A stretch of 64,000 bases of DNA from Apiospora phragmitis. Taxonomy: Eukaryota > Ascomycota > Sordariomycetes > Amphisphaeriales > Apiosporaceae. The notes beneath the pieces are model-generated. The model saw only the letters and a program-made list of their open reading frames with translations, was not told the origin of the DNA and made no database searches. The position numbers and the translations under genes are program-made. Positions 25,465 to 37,776 of the stretch are shown here, piece by piece (positions within the stretch are counted from its first letter, which is position 1; every line of letters begins with the position of its first letter). Location: assembly GCA_038363925.1 (NCBI GenBank), contig JAQQWL010000005.1, forward strand, positions 3,720,001 through 3,784,000, read 5' to 3'.

Positions 25465-27586
25465 TCGTGGTCGGAAAGATTTTAGATCGTGCAAACAATA
25501 AAATTCAGTCTTGACAAAACCCTTGTCGTCGGCCGGTTCGAATACCCTTCGTGCAGATGGATGGTGGAGGGGGCTGCGAAATCCTGGATGAGGTATGTAG
25601 GTAGGTAGGTAAATGGATTATATGGAGTGGCAAGGATTGCAGTCCCGGAAGCAGGAAGAGTGAATTTAGAGAGCTCAATATACCATCTATGAATAATTGC
25701 ATTACTAAGGGTACAGAATGCTAGGAGTGCCGACAAAACCGCGGTATGAGATTCGTGAGGTCCCGCCCATTCAATCTGATTCACCAGGCTACAGGTACAG
25801 ATATCATCGTGTTGTGGTTCGTCCAAGGCTTGAATATTCGGCTTGTTCTACCAACTCGCTCACTGCCTGGCCTGATCCTTAATGCAAGCCGCTGTTTCTA
25901 TCCCGGCAGAGCCATGTGACTAAATTACACACACATATCATATTGCTTGTTACATGGGTAGATAGATGTCTGCAGGGTAATATATTATGTTACTGGAGTG
26001 AGCATTCGCGAAAGACGCCCGACTATCAGCAGACCCGCCTGGGGTTTATGCTGGTCGGTGGACGGCGAGCCTTCCATTGCTGCTGCTTCAAGGAGGCGAG
26101 AGAGTGAGTGGTTGGGTTCACTTACCTGTGACAAGAACGGCGGCGCCTTCCGGCCCCATATCATTATATACGTGTGCGCCCACCCAAAGAGTGAGTGTAT
26201 TGAAGGAGGGACAAGGCTACATGGCGTTCCTGTACCTATGTGCCCATATTGCCACGAGGAGCCACAGAGTGAAGTCAGATGCTGGCTATATAGCAGAAGC
26301 TCACGAGTTAAGTGCGAGGACATTGTAGGCGTATCTTTTTGCAGTATCCGTCGTTATTGTAAGATTCCTGCCAAATGCTGTTACCGCGTCTGGAAGTTCT
26401 ATTGCCCCGGATCCGGGTTTCCGCACTGCGCTGCCGTCTCGTTGTGTCGACAAGAGCAGGCGTGCACTTGTTACCCATCCCATGTGCCCATGCGACTGGC
26501 CGAGCGCGCAGTATCGGCTTATCTTGGTGCAAAGGAGAGGGGAGGGGAGACCTTGTCTTGGTTAATTTATATCGCTTATGTCGAAGAAGAGCCGATGATA
26601 CTCTGGTTGTAATTGCCCAGCGAAGGGCCCAAATGAAGTTATATGAAAGGTTTCGTCGTCGGCATTGAGCCCCGAGCCTCAGGCTAAAAGGGGGCCTGGC
26701 CGGTACAGTGGGGGCGGGGACAACATGAACCATGGCCGAAGATGTCCAGTCCGGATGTCAGGACACAATCTGATTGGGCAGATACAAGAACCTCTGTAGA
26801 GAAACGATAGCAAAGCCCAAGTGTAGAGAGAGAGGCAGGCTCCAAAAAGTCACACATTTGTCGGACAAGCCGGCCGGTGAGTATCGTGGCCACACCACAA
26901 CATGCTATCATCGAGACTATCAGCCGGCCTCCGATGCGAGCTGAAAAGGAAGGTCACCATCTCGGGCTGGCCAGATTCCTATAGAACCTCCTTTATCAGG
27001 AGTACAACCCAGTGAAGCGATACGTACCTAAGCCATAGCAATTCTTCGTTGGCCCGACAGACAGGACAGATGGTTGAATTGGATTGAATGGTCAAGCCGC
27101 TTGCGAATAGCTCCAAGACTTCGAGAGCCCGACAGATCGACACCTTCAGCTATGTTTTGCTGTCAACTGGACATGGGGGGCCTTGCCTCCTGGACCGTCG
27201 TGCCGTCCAGACGCTACCGGGAAACCATTGTCCTTCAGGACAAACGGGTAGCCAAGGTCCACGGGGAAAACAGGTTCCAGACCAAGGTCTAATTTTAGGA
27301 CTCGGTTCTGGATGCGGGAAACTGGTTCGCTGGTTGGTATATTAACCCGTGATTGAGGAATCCGAAAACTGGGGACGGACACACCCGTGCCCAATATAGA
27401 GAGCGATAAGCTTAACCCTCGACAGTGTTGCTGAATAGGATTGTTGCAGGGGACGGGAACTCGACGCAACGTCTCGCTCGCTAAGTCTGCAGAAGCGAGC
27501 CACGAGATGTGGCTATATCCGGACAGGTCCTATACACAGTCCTGTCATTCATTACCTTACGATAACCGATGATGCACTCTGGCATC

Positions 27587-27594
27587 TATATAAA
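27587..27594 (+). promoter_or_regulatory. TATA box of the Cys-rich secreted protein gene
   Basis: TATATAAA lies 141 bp upstream of the ATG at 27735, a usual distance for a regulated fungal gene with a short leader. Transcription start is inferred, not seen. Confidence 0.5.
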
Positions 27595-27734
27595 GCTCAG
27601 GAATTCTCTGCCCTGGTCTGCCTTGAAACCCCGACGTATCGGTTAGTGCTGATCATCCCCACTCATAGCATCCATCCTCGACTATATCCATCAAGACGTA
27701 TCGAAGATTCCGGGACACTTAATCACCCATTAAG

Positions 27735-28433
27735 ATGAAGACTATTTTCATCGGTGTGCTGGCCGTCCTTGCCGGGTAAAATATCCAATCGCTCCACGGT
27801 GTCGACGCATATTGCTAACAAAGAGAACTCCAGCATCGTGACTGCGCAAGAGGCTGCTGCTGCTGCTGCTGCTGTGACTGCTGCCGCTGTCCTCGACAAG
27901 GCCGGTGCTCTGGAGCCGGCTGCTGCCTGCCCACCGTCACCAAATCCATCGTGAACCCCGGCTGTGCCCAAGACTGCAACAACGACTGCCGGCTGGTCAC
28001 GACCGTCACCAACGGCTGCGGCTGCCCGGCCTCGATCCCGACGGCGACCCTGGTGGCGCCCTGCGGCGGCGCGTGCCCCAACGCCGGCTGCGAGATCGTC
28101 TACCGGACTCGGAACGAAGCCTGCGGCCCCCCTCCGCGTCCCACGACTCCGACGTCGTCGCCCGTGGTCATCACGAGCATCATCATCCTGCCGCCGCGGC
28201 CGACCAAAACATCCATACCCTGCCCGACCGTGATCCGCACCACGCAGCCGGCCGACTGCAGCCCGATCCGCTGCCCCATCCCCGGCTGCACCGTGAACAC
28301 CAGCCTCGTCGTGCCGTGCGGCTGCGCTGGGCCCAAGACTATCATTGCGGTGCAGGGGTGCCAGACGACGTGCCCGGGCGGGTGCATCACGCAGACGACG
28401 ACGGCCAGCGAGCTCTGTGCGACGGCGGCATGA
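27735..28433 (+). CDS. Secreted protein with two ten-cysteine modules (one frame break)
   Basis: Two exons (27735-27775 and 27834-28433) encode about 213 residues. MKTIFIGVLAVLAGIVTAQ is a clear signal peptide, followed by an Ala-rich linker coded partly by a GCT repeat. The mature part holds 20 cysteines arranged as two similar modules, about residues 65-133 and 150-207. Both follow C..C..C..C..CGC..C..CP..GC..C and are joined by a Pro/Thr/Ser-rich hinge. No enzyme motif is present. Such small Cys-rich secreted proteins in fungi are often cell-wall or effector-like, but the function here is unknown. One base appears to be missing at 27916-27926, between the Ala-rich leader frame and the Cys-rich frame. 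A short unseen intron is less likely because no GT..AG pair fits. The 58 bp intron has a GTAAAA donor and a CCAG acceptor. Confidence 0.72.
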
Positions 28434-29086
28434 TGATGATGATGATGAGTTATTGCCGTTTTACTTGGGGGACTTGGAAGGGATAGGGGGATAGGAGGAT
28501 AGCTCTGCTGAAAGGAGGATACATATGAGGGATGGAATGGTGGGATGAGTGTGGGGGCGGGGCAGCTGCGACAGGTTGACACAACCTGGCACTTATCTGT
28601 GTGTGTACCTATGCAGACAGTCGCACACCCCTTCGGTATCTGATATAGGCTTTTTCTGAATTCAAGGGCGTTCCCATTGGGATCAGGTTGATTTGCATTA
28701 TACCGCCACATGATTTCTTCTTCCTCGAGAAAGGCCGCTCTCATAACCACCACTGTTTCAGTTGTGTCACCGGACTTTTTGACGACGCTATGACTAGGCG
28801 GTCACCAGGAATGGCAACCGGCGACCTCCGCCTGGCTGGCTGCCGACTCCTCCCCCGTTTCCCCCCCCCCCCCCAGACAACAACACAGACACAGAACCAG
28901 ACACAACTACACATGCACACCGACCATTGGCATCGTGATACCCACCGTCGCTTCATTACTCCTACATTTATTGTAATACCCTAAGCGCTACCTCGTTCTT
29001 CTTTTTCAAACATATTACTTCCCTATTTGGCTCACTATATTCTTTCCTAAGTAGTTCAACCCGAGAGCGCCTCATCAACACCAACC
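28434..29086. other. Intergenic stretch with C14 tract
   Basis: Contains the 3' flank of the Cys-rich gene, starting with a (GAT)n run just after its stop, and the promoter and leader of isn1. A C14 run occupies 28861-28874. No gene seen. Confidence 0.55.
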
Positions 29087-30724
29087 ATGACCAGCCGGTA
29101 CAGAGTCGAGTGTAGGTGACATTCCATCCCAATGCCAACGTCTAGACAGCAATTAACAACCATCACTAGATGCCCTGAAGACACACAGGAGAGACCAATT
29201 CATAGGTATTCTAGCTCCTTATTCCACGCCTTTCTCCTTGGGACAACCCCTCATCTCGTAGCAGGCTCGGGCGCTTCCTAGAGCCGAGACAAGTGATGCC
29301 GCCAACATATCACCTGCCATTATCGACCGTGAATTCCTGGAAAGCACCCAGAGCAGATCAACTCAACCCACTCTCTGTAGATGTATTACTAACCCGTCGC
29401 AGAATGGATCAAGGGCCTCCTGGCTGTGCCCTTCGTGCTCTACTCCCAGCCAACAGGCGTCTTCCAGACCGCCGGCACCAGCTTCACCCACATGTCCGAG
29501 GAGGCACACCGCCGATATGCCGAAATCATGAGAGATGTTGAGTTCATGCTCGACGATCATAGTAAGTCCGTCGAGGGCGGTAGTCCTCTTCTTGGTCTGC
29601 CTTTCAATCACGTGTAGCTGACGGGGTACACCACTCAAGTCGCGCATCAAGCTGACGCAAGAGCCTTCCCATCTAAATTGAAGCTGCTCGTGCCGACTGT
29701 TGGCCAATTCTTCACAAGGCTTCCGCTCGAGGCGGCCTTCAAGTACCAGGACAGGAAACGGTTCATCTCTTCGAGGCGCTTCGTGTCGCCTTCGTTCAAC
29801 GATGTCCGCTTGATCCTCAACTCGGCCCAGATCATGGCCGTGACGACTTACGGTACCCTGCAACTAGCCACGTTCGATGGTGATGTCACCCTCTACGACG
29901 ATGGCGAGTCGCTGCTGCCGGACAGCCCCGTCATTCCCCGCATGATCGACCTCATGCGGAAGAACGTCAAGATCGGGATCGTCACGGCGGCGGGCTACAC
30001 GACGGCGGACAAGTACTACGCCCGCCTGCACGGGCTCCTGGACACGATCGCGCAGTCGCACGACCTGACCCCCCAGCAGCGCCAGAACATCCTCATCATG
30101 GGCGGCGAGGCCAACTACCTGTTCGAGTTCAGCGCCAGCTCGCCGCACCTGCTGGCGCCGATCCCGCGGGACCGCTGGCTGACGCCCGAGATGGCGGCGT
30201 GGTCCGACGCGGCCATCGCGGCCTTGTTGGACGTGGCCGAGGCGGCCCTGCGCGACTGCATCAAGACGATGAACCTGCCGGCCGAGGTCATGCGCAAGGA
30301 CCGCGCCGTCGGCATCATCCCGACGAGCCCGGCGCACCGCATCCCGCGCGAGTCGCTCGAGGAGACGGTGCTGGTGGTGCAGAAGATCCTGGAGATGAGC
30401 GTGGCGGCGGGCGGGCCCGGGCGCTACGGCGACAAGAACAGTAAATCGGCGGTGCCCTTCTGCGCCTTCAACGGCGGGCGCGACGTCTTTGTCGATATCG
30501 GCGACAAGAGCTGGGGCGTCAATGTGTGCCAGAAGTGGTTCGGCGGCGGCGGCGGGCAGATGATCCGGGGCGAGAACACGCTGCACGTGGGCGACCAGTT
30601 CCTGAGTGCTGGGTCCAACGACTTCAAGGCGCGCAGCGTCGGCACCACGGCGTGGATCGCGAGTCCGGCGGAGACGGTTGAGCTGCTGGATGAATTGGCG
30701 GATCTGATGGGGGAAGAAGCTTAG
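29087..30724 (+). CDS. isn1: IMP-specific 5'-nucleotidase Isn1
   Basis: HAD-type phosphatase that removes phosphate from IMP to give inosine in cytosolic purine turnover. Exons 29087-29111, 29170-29205, 29403-29561 and 29640-30724 give 434 residues, close to the yeast enzyme at about 450. The N-terminus MTSRYRVEYALKTHRRDQFI matches the family. The HAD nucleophile motif is FDGDVTLYDDG, and motif II lies in VKIGIVTAAGY. The C-terminal TLHVGDQFLSAGSNDFKA and WIASPAETV blocks are conserved. The third intron uses a CAAG acceptor at 29639. The nearer TGTAG acceptor at 29617 would lead into a stop, whereas the CAAG choice gives PSKLKLLVPTVGQFF in frame. The fourth exon is very GC-rich (over 60 percent). 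No frame break is needed, unlike most neighbours. Confidence 0.92.
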
Positions 30725-32131
30725 CTGAGTGTGTGAGAAAGAGATTATTATCAAGTTATTCTAAATTCTTTACCTCCCAAGACATATATATATATATATA
30801 TCTCTCTCTCTCTCTCTGGAATATTTAATTCAACGTATGACTGCATGCTGTTCCGCGCGTCCAGCATGTACAGCATCTTGATCAGGGGTACTGATGCCAA
30901 AAGAATAGCCCTCGGGAATCCAGACTACAGCTCATATAAACTCATCCGGGGTCTTGTCTATTATGATCACCTGTGTCGTTTTGGCTGTGGGTGTAGAGCT
31001 TGGGGTGCCCAAGATCCTACCTTCTCAGTTTACTAACAAGGCGAATGAAGATACAACGGGTTGCTACATGGCTGCTGTTTAGTTTTCAGGGGAAGTAAAT
31101 AGACCAGGTAGGTGTTCGGCAACATGGCTTTGTGTATTAACTGCGCCCCTGATTGTATCTTGTATAGGGTATAGCCCGAGCCCAGCAAGTGAGTGCGAAC
31201 TTTAGCTACCTCAATGTATATGTATTTTGGGCTCCATGATGGACCTTGTACGGGCAAGAGACCATTTTGAGCTAGATGGCCTCTTACATACCAGAGCTGA
31301 TGCGAGATTACCCGGTGGAGTTGACAGGTTTCACGTAGCTTGCCTAGGCATCGTCCTTCCTTGGGGCAAACATCCAACCAACGATGGCCTCGAGATTCCC
31401 GCCGCCGGGGCATCATCATACAGTAGAGGATTATCGTAATACAAAGCACAAGAACAGTCATCCCTCCCATCCATCGATGGCTGGGGTTTCATCCCGTCAG
31501 AGGAAGTCCCTCTATGCCAGGAACGATTTGCTAGCTAACATATCAGATAACCCTGAAGTGACGCTGTGTGACTGCGTCCTATTATGCATCCCTCCCCCGT
31601 GTCAGAATTGTTCCGTTCAAGTAGTCAAAGACCGGACCTATCACTCAGCTATAGAATCAGGGACGCGTCATAAACATCAGAAACATAGTTCTCATTAGCC
31701 TATAAGTTCATGTTATTACCAATGACACACATCTCCGCCCCGAAGCCGGATGCGGGCGGGAGTGTAGTCAAGCGGGTATGTCCGGCTGGGTTACGTATAA
31801 CCCGCCCGACCTGTTAACAGTCATCCATCTAACTCCACTGTTTGCGGCGCATCCTCATCTGGTCACTCCGTATTTTTCCGCCAACCGGTTCATTGAACTA
31901 ACCTTCGTCTTGTGCTGCTGGGATCAGCATTGCATCGTGGGTGAGTCACTATTAATAGTTGGTGCATCTCTGCCCATTCGAGATCGGCATTGCGCGACTT
32001 CGTCAGGGTTGGTATCCAGGGAGAGTCAAGTAAACCGACCATCGTACATACATAACTACTATACTTCGTCTCCAATCATAGGTCCAGTCTGCCATAATAA
32101 ACTTCCCAAACCCTCCAGAGCTTTGCCCGTC
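30725..32131. other. Intergenic stretch before the M20 amidohydrolase
   Basis: No independent gene seen. The frame of the amidohydrolase stays open upstream to 31778, but those 118 codons do not resemble M20 proteins and probably belong to the promoter and leader. An upstream exon cannot be excluded, since GTGAGT occurs in this segment at 31940. Confidence 0.5.
30784..30817. repeat. Compound (AT)n(CT)n microsatellite
   Basis: About nine AT units are followed directly by about eight TC units, 60 bp after the isn1 stop codon and probably inside its 3' untranslated region. Confidence 0.9.
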
Positions 32132-33587
32132 ATGGCTTCCATATCGTCACTAGTGGCCAAGCACCGGCCCGACCTGGGCCCGTTGCAGGACCTCTACAAG
32201 CACTTCCACGAGCACCCGGAGCTCTCCAACCAGGAGCAGGAGACGGCCGCGACCATCGCGTCGGAGCTCCGGAAAATCTCGCCCGACTTCGTCATCAAGA
32301 CGGGCATAGGCGGCCACGGCCTCGCAGCTATCCTGCGCAATAATAACGACCACAAAGAAGGAGGAGGAGGAGGAGGAGGAGGATATCCCACGGTGCTGCT
32401 CCGCGCCGACATTGACGCCCTACCCGTGCTCGAGCGGACGGGCCTGCCCTACGCCAGCACGCGCCGCATGCGCGACGTCCGCGACGGCGCCGACAAGCCC
32501 GTCATGCACGCCTGCGGCCACGACATGCACACGAACTGCCTGCTGGGCGCGGCGCGCACCCTGGTCTCCAGCCGGCATGCCTGGCGCGGGACCCTGGTGC
32601 TCGCGTTCCAGCCGGCCGAGGAGCGCGGCACGGGTGCGCAGGCCATGGTGGACGACGGCCTGTACGACCCCAACAAACACGCCGTGCCCGTCCCGGACGT
32701 CGTGCTGGGCGCGCACGTGACGGGCGCCGCGCGGACCGGGGTCATCGGTACAAGGAGGGGCCTCGTGGCGACGTCGGCCGACAGTATGCGCGTGACGCTG
32801 TACGGCCGCGGCGGGCACGCGTCGATGCCGCACGCGGCCGTGGACCCGGTCGTGATGGCGGCGAGCGCGATCCTCAAACTCCAGACGCTGGTCGCGCGCG
32901 AGACGGACCCGGCCGACAGCGCCGTCGTCACGGTCGCGAGCGTGCACGCGGGCGACGCCGAGAACATCATCGCCGACGAGGCGGCGCTGGCGGTTGAGAG
33001 CCGCGCCGTGAGCCAACGCACGCGCGAGCGGCTGCTGCGGCGCATTCGCGAGGTGGTGCGGGCCGAGTGCGTGGGGGCGCAGGCGACGCGGGAGCCGGAC
33101 TTTCGGACGACGAGGGCGTTTCCGTTGACGGTTAATGATGAGGGGGGTAACGGCGCGGGTGGAGGAGACGTTTGCGGCGCACTTTGGGGAGGGGACGAAG
33201 CAGCAGATGACGACGACGAAAAGGGGGGACGAGGAGGAGGAGGAGGAGGAGGAGGAGGGTGTTGGTAGTGCCCCGGCTCAGCAGCAGTGTTACTGCCGGT
33301 ACGACCGGGACATCCCGCGGTTCGCCGCCAGCGAGGACTTCAGCATCCTGGCCACGGCGGTGGGGCGGCCGTACTGCTTCTTCCTGTACGGGGGCGTGGA
33401 CGCGGCGGCGTGGGACCGGGCGGAGCGCGCGGGGCCGCTCGCGGAGAGCATCCCGTCGAACCACTCGGCGCTCTTCGCGCCCGCCATCATGCCGACGCTG
33501 CGGGTGGGGCTGGATGGGTACGCGGCGGCGGCCTTGACGTTTCTGGGGACGACGGAGGAGTCCCAACGAACCTCTCACCGCACATAG
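32132..33587 (+). CDS. M20 family amidohydrolase / N-acyl amino acid deacylase (one frame break)
   Basis: Predicted zinc-dependent amidohydrolase of the M20D branch (hippurate hydrolase, IAA-amino acid hydrolase and carboxypeptidase-like), which cleaves N-acyl amino acids. A single exon gives about 484 residues. Metal and active-site motifs are in order: HEHPELSNQE, LRADIDALPV, HACGHDMHTN, QPAEERGTGA, GRGGHASMPH (dimerisation domain) and ASEDFS near the C-terminus. The start at MASISS fits the family N-terminus. A run of six G at 33142-33147 is one longer than the frame allows; removing one joins LTVNDEG to VTARVEETFAAHFG. Two (GGA)n tracts are translated, one as eight Gly near 32358-32382 and one as nine Glu near 33230-33259. 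The second forms a roughly 40-residue acidic insert between the lid and the C-terminal metal ligand region. Coding GC is very high. Substrate is unknown. Confidence 0.85.
32358..32382. repeat. (GGA)8 tract coding poly-Gly
   Basis: In-frame trinucleotide run inside the amidohydrolase gene, read as about eight glycines in the loop before the LLRADIDALP strand. Confidence 0.8.
33230..33259. repeat. (GGA)n tract coding poly-Glu
   Basis: Same trinucleotide as the tract 850 bp upstream, but read in another phase as nine glutamates. It lies in an acidic insert of the amidohydrolase that typical M20D enzymes lack. Confidence 0.8.
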
Positions 33588-36500
33588 ACGCCTGGGGATC
33601 GTATCTACGACAGTACCATTCATCTCTAGCATGAAGATACCATCAAGGGCAAAAGTACATGCATGGAGTGTTTCCAAGTCTACTATCGTGTCGTTCTCCT
33701 ATCCTCCCGAGTAAGCCAATCCACCGCCGTCTAGCCAGAGCCGATTGTGGATGACCGAGACGTTTCCTGACCCCCATTCTCCCGACTTCAACCTTGTTGG
33801 GTGTTTGGGTTACCGGAGAAGCGGACCGTTGCGTAGATGAAGTGACAACCACTTACTTGGTTACAGTACTTCTCTCTTATCGTATTGCACCATGATTCAG
33901 ACACCACCAGCAAGCCAAGAAGGCCAGTATGCAGCGTGATCGCTGGCTGAGCTCGTCTGTTCAGCGCCGCCGTATGCGCCATGCCCGGTGATGTTCTTTA
34001 GGGATCGTTAAAGTTCAGAATGAGCGAGCAATAGTGCGACGGATGAAGCCATCGTGAATTCAGGAACCATGGGACGAGGCTCCGGTCCAGTAATAGAGGC
34101 CAGCCAGCGCACATGCTGAGACGACTGGCTATAGACGCAAGCTGGTCCCGGCCATGGCATCTGCGGGCATGCCTGAAGAAGCTGCATGCGGCGCCTAGAA
34201 AACGTGAGGAGCCTTACCTTATCTCCTGCTGCAAGCTGGCCCAGGGGCGGCAGGGCGAAGGAGAGAAAATTTAATTGAGTCGCGTGACCACTACGACTGC
34301 AGCCAAGCCATAAAAACGCCATGTGCTGCCACCGGTGGGCGGCATTACAGTTTTGGGGGTCACTCAGACAGACAGATCAGCTTCCAACGCCCGCGGGACG
34401 GACATTTGATGGCCGTTTTGTTTGACTCACATTTTTTGGAAATGAGGCTGACAACTGGAACTGACACATGCAGAAAACAAGCGTGTGGAGAACCTCTTGT
34501 TAGATCAACACACGAATGAGAAAGCCCGATTGGTGTCGGTCGGAGGAGATTTCTTACGGCGGCTCGATTTATTCGCTTTGTGTTGCTTGCTATTTATCAT
34601 TTGGCCGCAAAATATCGGCGAGTCACCGCCAACGACCACGGGGTCCCGCCCGGCCCCTCCCCAAATCGGACATACTGTACGGGCTAACCCGTAGATGCGC
34701 GATTGGTAGCACAGCAGGGCCGGTACCTCCAACCGGGGTACGTACGACACGAAAGCACCGCTGCTGCCGCCCCTTTTCTCCCTCTCCGCAATGCGCATAC
34801 ACGTGTAACGTACAGGAGGTATGCACGTATGTATGGAGGGATGGGTATTTGCATGGAGGCGGGATGGACGTTACGATAAATGCATACCTACCTGACAGCC
34901 CCCGAAACGAGCACACACGACCGACAGCCACATTGGGCTGGCTGGCTGGCTGGCCGGCGTCGCGATGACAACCAGGGCCCCTGCCCCCCTCCATCCCCAA
35001 CACCAGCAATAACGACGACAACAGGTCAAAGAGGTACCAGGAACATAACATAGCCCAGCAGGTACTATTGCATGTAGCTACGCCCAGTGGGTGTAGAAAC
35101 AAGCTTCACCAAGCTTCTCTGGCTTCCCCCCCATGCAGAATGCTAGAGAGCTGACGGCATAGTCGGCTGATACCCCCCCCCCCCACCCCTACATGGTACT
35201 ACCACGTAACGTGCTAGGAAGCTTTTACAGGAGTAGGTGATGCTGATACGTCCCGCCGCGTCCCCCGGCAAGACATTACAGCGAAGAAAAGAAAACGCGC
35301 CCCCAAAGATGATGATGCTACTGTACAACAGCAAGCACTGCAGCTCCTCCCCTTCACCGGCTGAATGCTTTACCGGGCTTCAGCTGCGGGCACGAATCAA
35401 CAGCCCCGGGCTTGGCGCTAGCCTTGAACACTTGTCGACGACCATCTTTTTTCGCCCGATTCCTCCAAGCGGGCTGCAAAGCGACGGGAATGAACGAACT
35501 GGTCGCTGTCGTCGCGTTCCATGATTGATGGATGGATGGATGGATGGATGTCCGAAATCCCTCATAGTACTTGTTTCTTTGGTCCTCTGCTACCCTACCC
35601 CATCCCACTGGTTTGGCAACCACTCAACAGTAACGAGAGAGAGGAGGGGGCAGCACGGGAGAGGGGCGTGACGGAATATGATGATGTGGTGATGGTTGCT
35701 GCTGGATCCGAACCTGAACCGTTCCTTCCCTACAGGACCATCCATCCATCCATTCCCAAACATCCATCTGGCGTCGTCATCGCCATCCAATCGGCTTACC
35801 GAGCAGGAACCATGGAGTGCAGACGAAGCCAAGCAACAAAAGACGGTGAGTGCCAAGTCCCCTCCTTCCCCGCTTTAATGGCGCCGGTCTCCCAGGGCAG
35901 AGGAGAGAGAGAGAGAAAGTGTGTGTGTGTGTGCCATGCTATGCCATCATGCCATGTCAGGGGGAAATAAGCAAAGCAGGCTTCGAGAATCCGGATATGT
36001 CGACGGGAATGAGAGGGCGACCGGATACGGCACCTCATCTCATGCCCAAGCCTTTGTCAGTAGTCTGACATAAGCAACAAACTCCGAGAAGCCGTTTCGC
36101 CATGTTTATAGCGTTCCGTACTTGCCATCTCAAATTTCAGGAAATTGAAAGAGACGCAACCTACTTATTTCGCTACACAACATGTAAGTCGGTGATCTCT
36201 TCGCTCTGCCTGCGTTTGGTACGACTAGGCTGGGCTGAAGAACGGCGCCAGTGCCAGTGCGTGCGGGCGGGCGGGCGGGCACCACGCGAGCGTACCGAAC
36301 GAACAGATTTACTGTAAGAGACGCATGATGCAGGCCCCTAAAAGGCTTGTTCTGCCCACCCACCCCCTCGCGCTTAGATACGTCCGAGGAGGAAGAGCTG
36401 GAGGGGTGGTGTGGTGCTGTAAGGAGACGACGTTGATCACCCGCTCCAGAAACCTGAATTTGGTGGTATGTAGCATTATTAAAAAGGAAGTAAGTACTGC

Positions 36501-37776
36501 GACGTGATGTATATAGCACGCGAAACTTATACATGGAAATATGTAATTAAAGACAAGGCCCAAAGATGCCATAATGGCAGAGACAGTATGAGCCAGGAGG
36601 TGGTCATCAATGCAGTAGCCAAAGTTGCTTGTCAAGAGGTGACCCAAAAGAGAAAGAATAACCTGTCGACCTACCTGACGATTTACCTCCGATGCACCAC
36701 TTACTTGGTGTGTAGTATTTGGCCACATGTGTACTGTAGATGGCCATTCAATTTACATAGCAGTACTCCTCAAACCAAAACAACATCAGATGCATCCATC
36801 CCATTTTCGATGGGCTGCAGGTGCGCTAGCGACCCAGATCCCAGCCCGCTGGCGTTGGCGCCAAATCCCGGGGTGCCGACGACCGAACACCATCAGCCTG
36901 AAATCTTTGCGCAGGTTGGTAGGTAGATAGGGCTTACTGTAAGTAATTGCCAATATGGAAGGCCGCGCCGACGGACTGAACAAGTTCGTTTGGGACCAGC
37001 CGAGATAGTAGTAGTAGCAGGAGATAAGAAGGCATGGCACAAGCACAGCTTCATGATGATCTGAAAACTTTCTTTCATGGTTTATTATTAGTGGCGTGAG
37101 TGCCAATCGAGTTGGTCTCTATCTGCTAATCTAGAGCCACACACCCCATCAGCACATCGTCTCATGGCTTGCCTCGCTCTACCATGTGTAGCTGTAAATC
37201 AAGCCCGAGATATCCTCCGCAAGTGTAGTCGGAGGAACAGCTGCCAACCAAAAGTTCTGTAACCGACCGTCAATTCTCTTTTGCCGCGCATCTTTTTTTG
37301 TCTGTATTCGTGTGCCTCTACTTCACGCCTTCATGTCAACACATAATGACTGTCAAACAAGCACATGCTTGCGTTGCAGTCATACAGTTGTGTGTTCGCC
37401 CCTAGACAGCAGTGCACATGACCACTCTGAGAAAAAGGGGAGGTAAGGATTATGTATGCGGTCGGAAGGGAAAAGATCATTCATTGTACGACCCTTCGCA
37501 ATCTTCAACACTAGAAAATCGATGGGGGGTATAGAAGAAAAAGCCCTGAATGCGCCGGTTCTATAATCAAGACCAAACAAATGGAAAACACCCCAAATGA
37601 TAAACCGCCCCCTTGTGTCATGCAATGTGAATACCGTAACGCCGCTCTATGCCAATGGTCTTGAGAGTGAATGGGCAGGTCTCAAAGCCCACACCGACTT
37701 ATCGTGGGCTTTCATGGCGAAATGGGAGAAGCGAAAGAAAATGCAAGAAATCGCCATCCACCAAACGTAGTCTCCT
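33588..37776. other. Gene-free stretch with several simple repeats
   Basis: About 4.2 kb with no recognisable gene. It holds (GGCT)n at 34936-34954, a C12 run at 35173-35184, (GATG)n at 35527-35550, a GT run near 35920-35932 and (GCGG)n at 36263-36280. Open frames are short, and many owe their length to these low-complexity runs. The right end is the 3' flank of the minus-strand kinase gene. Confidence 0.55.

Larger units (their letters stand above)
25013..27734. other. Intergenic stretch after the importin gene
   Basis: No conserved coding region. A (GT)n microsatellite lies at 25447-25464, and TAGG repeats at about 25590-25612. A 204-codon frame at 25998-26612 is Cys- and Arg-rich but has no family resemblance and no supporting splice structure. 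The right end contains the TATA box of the Cys-rich secreted protein gene. Confidence 0.5.

Noticed and set aside
25998..26612. 204-codon Cys-containing frame
   Set aside because: Cysteines show no regular spacing, there is no signal peptide, and the frame crosses stretches open in other frames too.
29618..29681. Apparent double frame shift in isn1
   Set aside because: It disappears if intron 3 ends at 29639 instead of 29617; the resulting frame is continuous and matches the family.
29864..30754. 296-codon minus-strand frame antisense to isn1
   Set aside because: Shadow of a very GC-rich exon, with Arg/His/Val-rich chance composition. Isn1 on the plus strand is certain.
31778..32131. N-terminal extension of the M20 amidohydrolase frame
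   Set aside because: The 118 extra codons do not resemble M20 proteins, and the internal Met at 32132 matches the family N-terminus.
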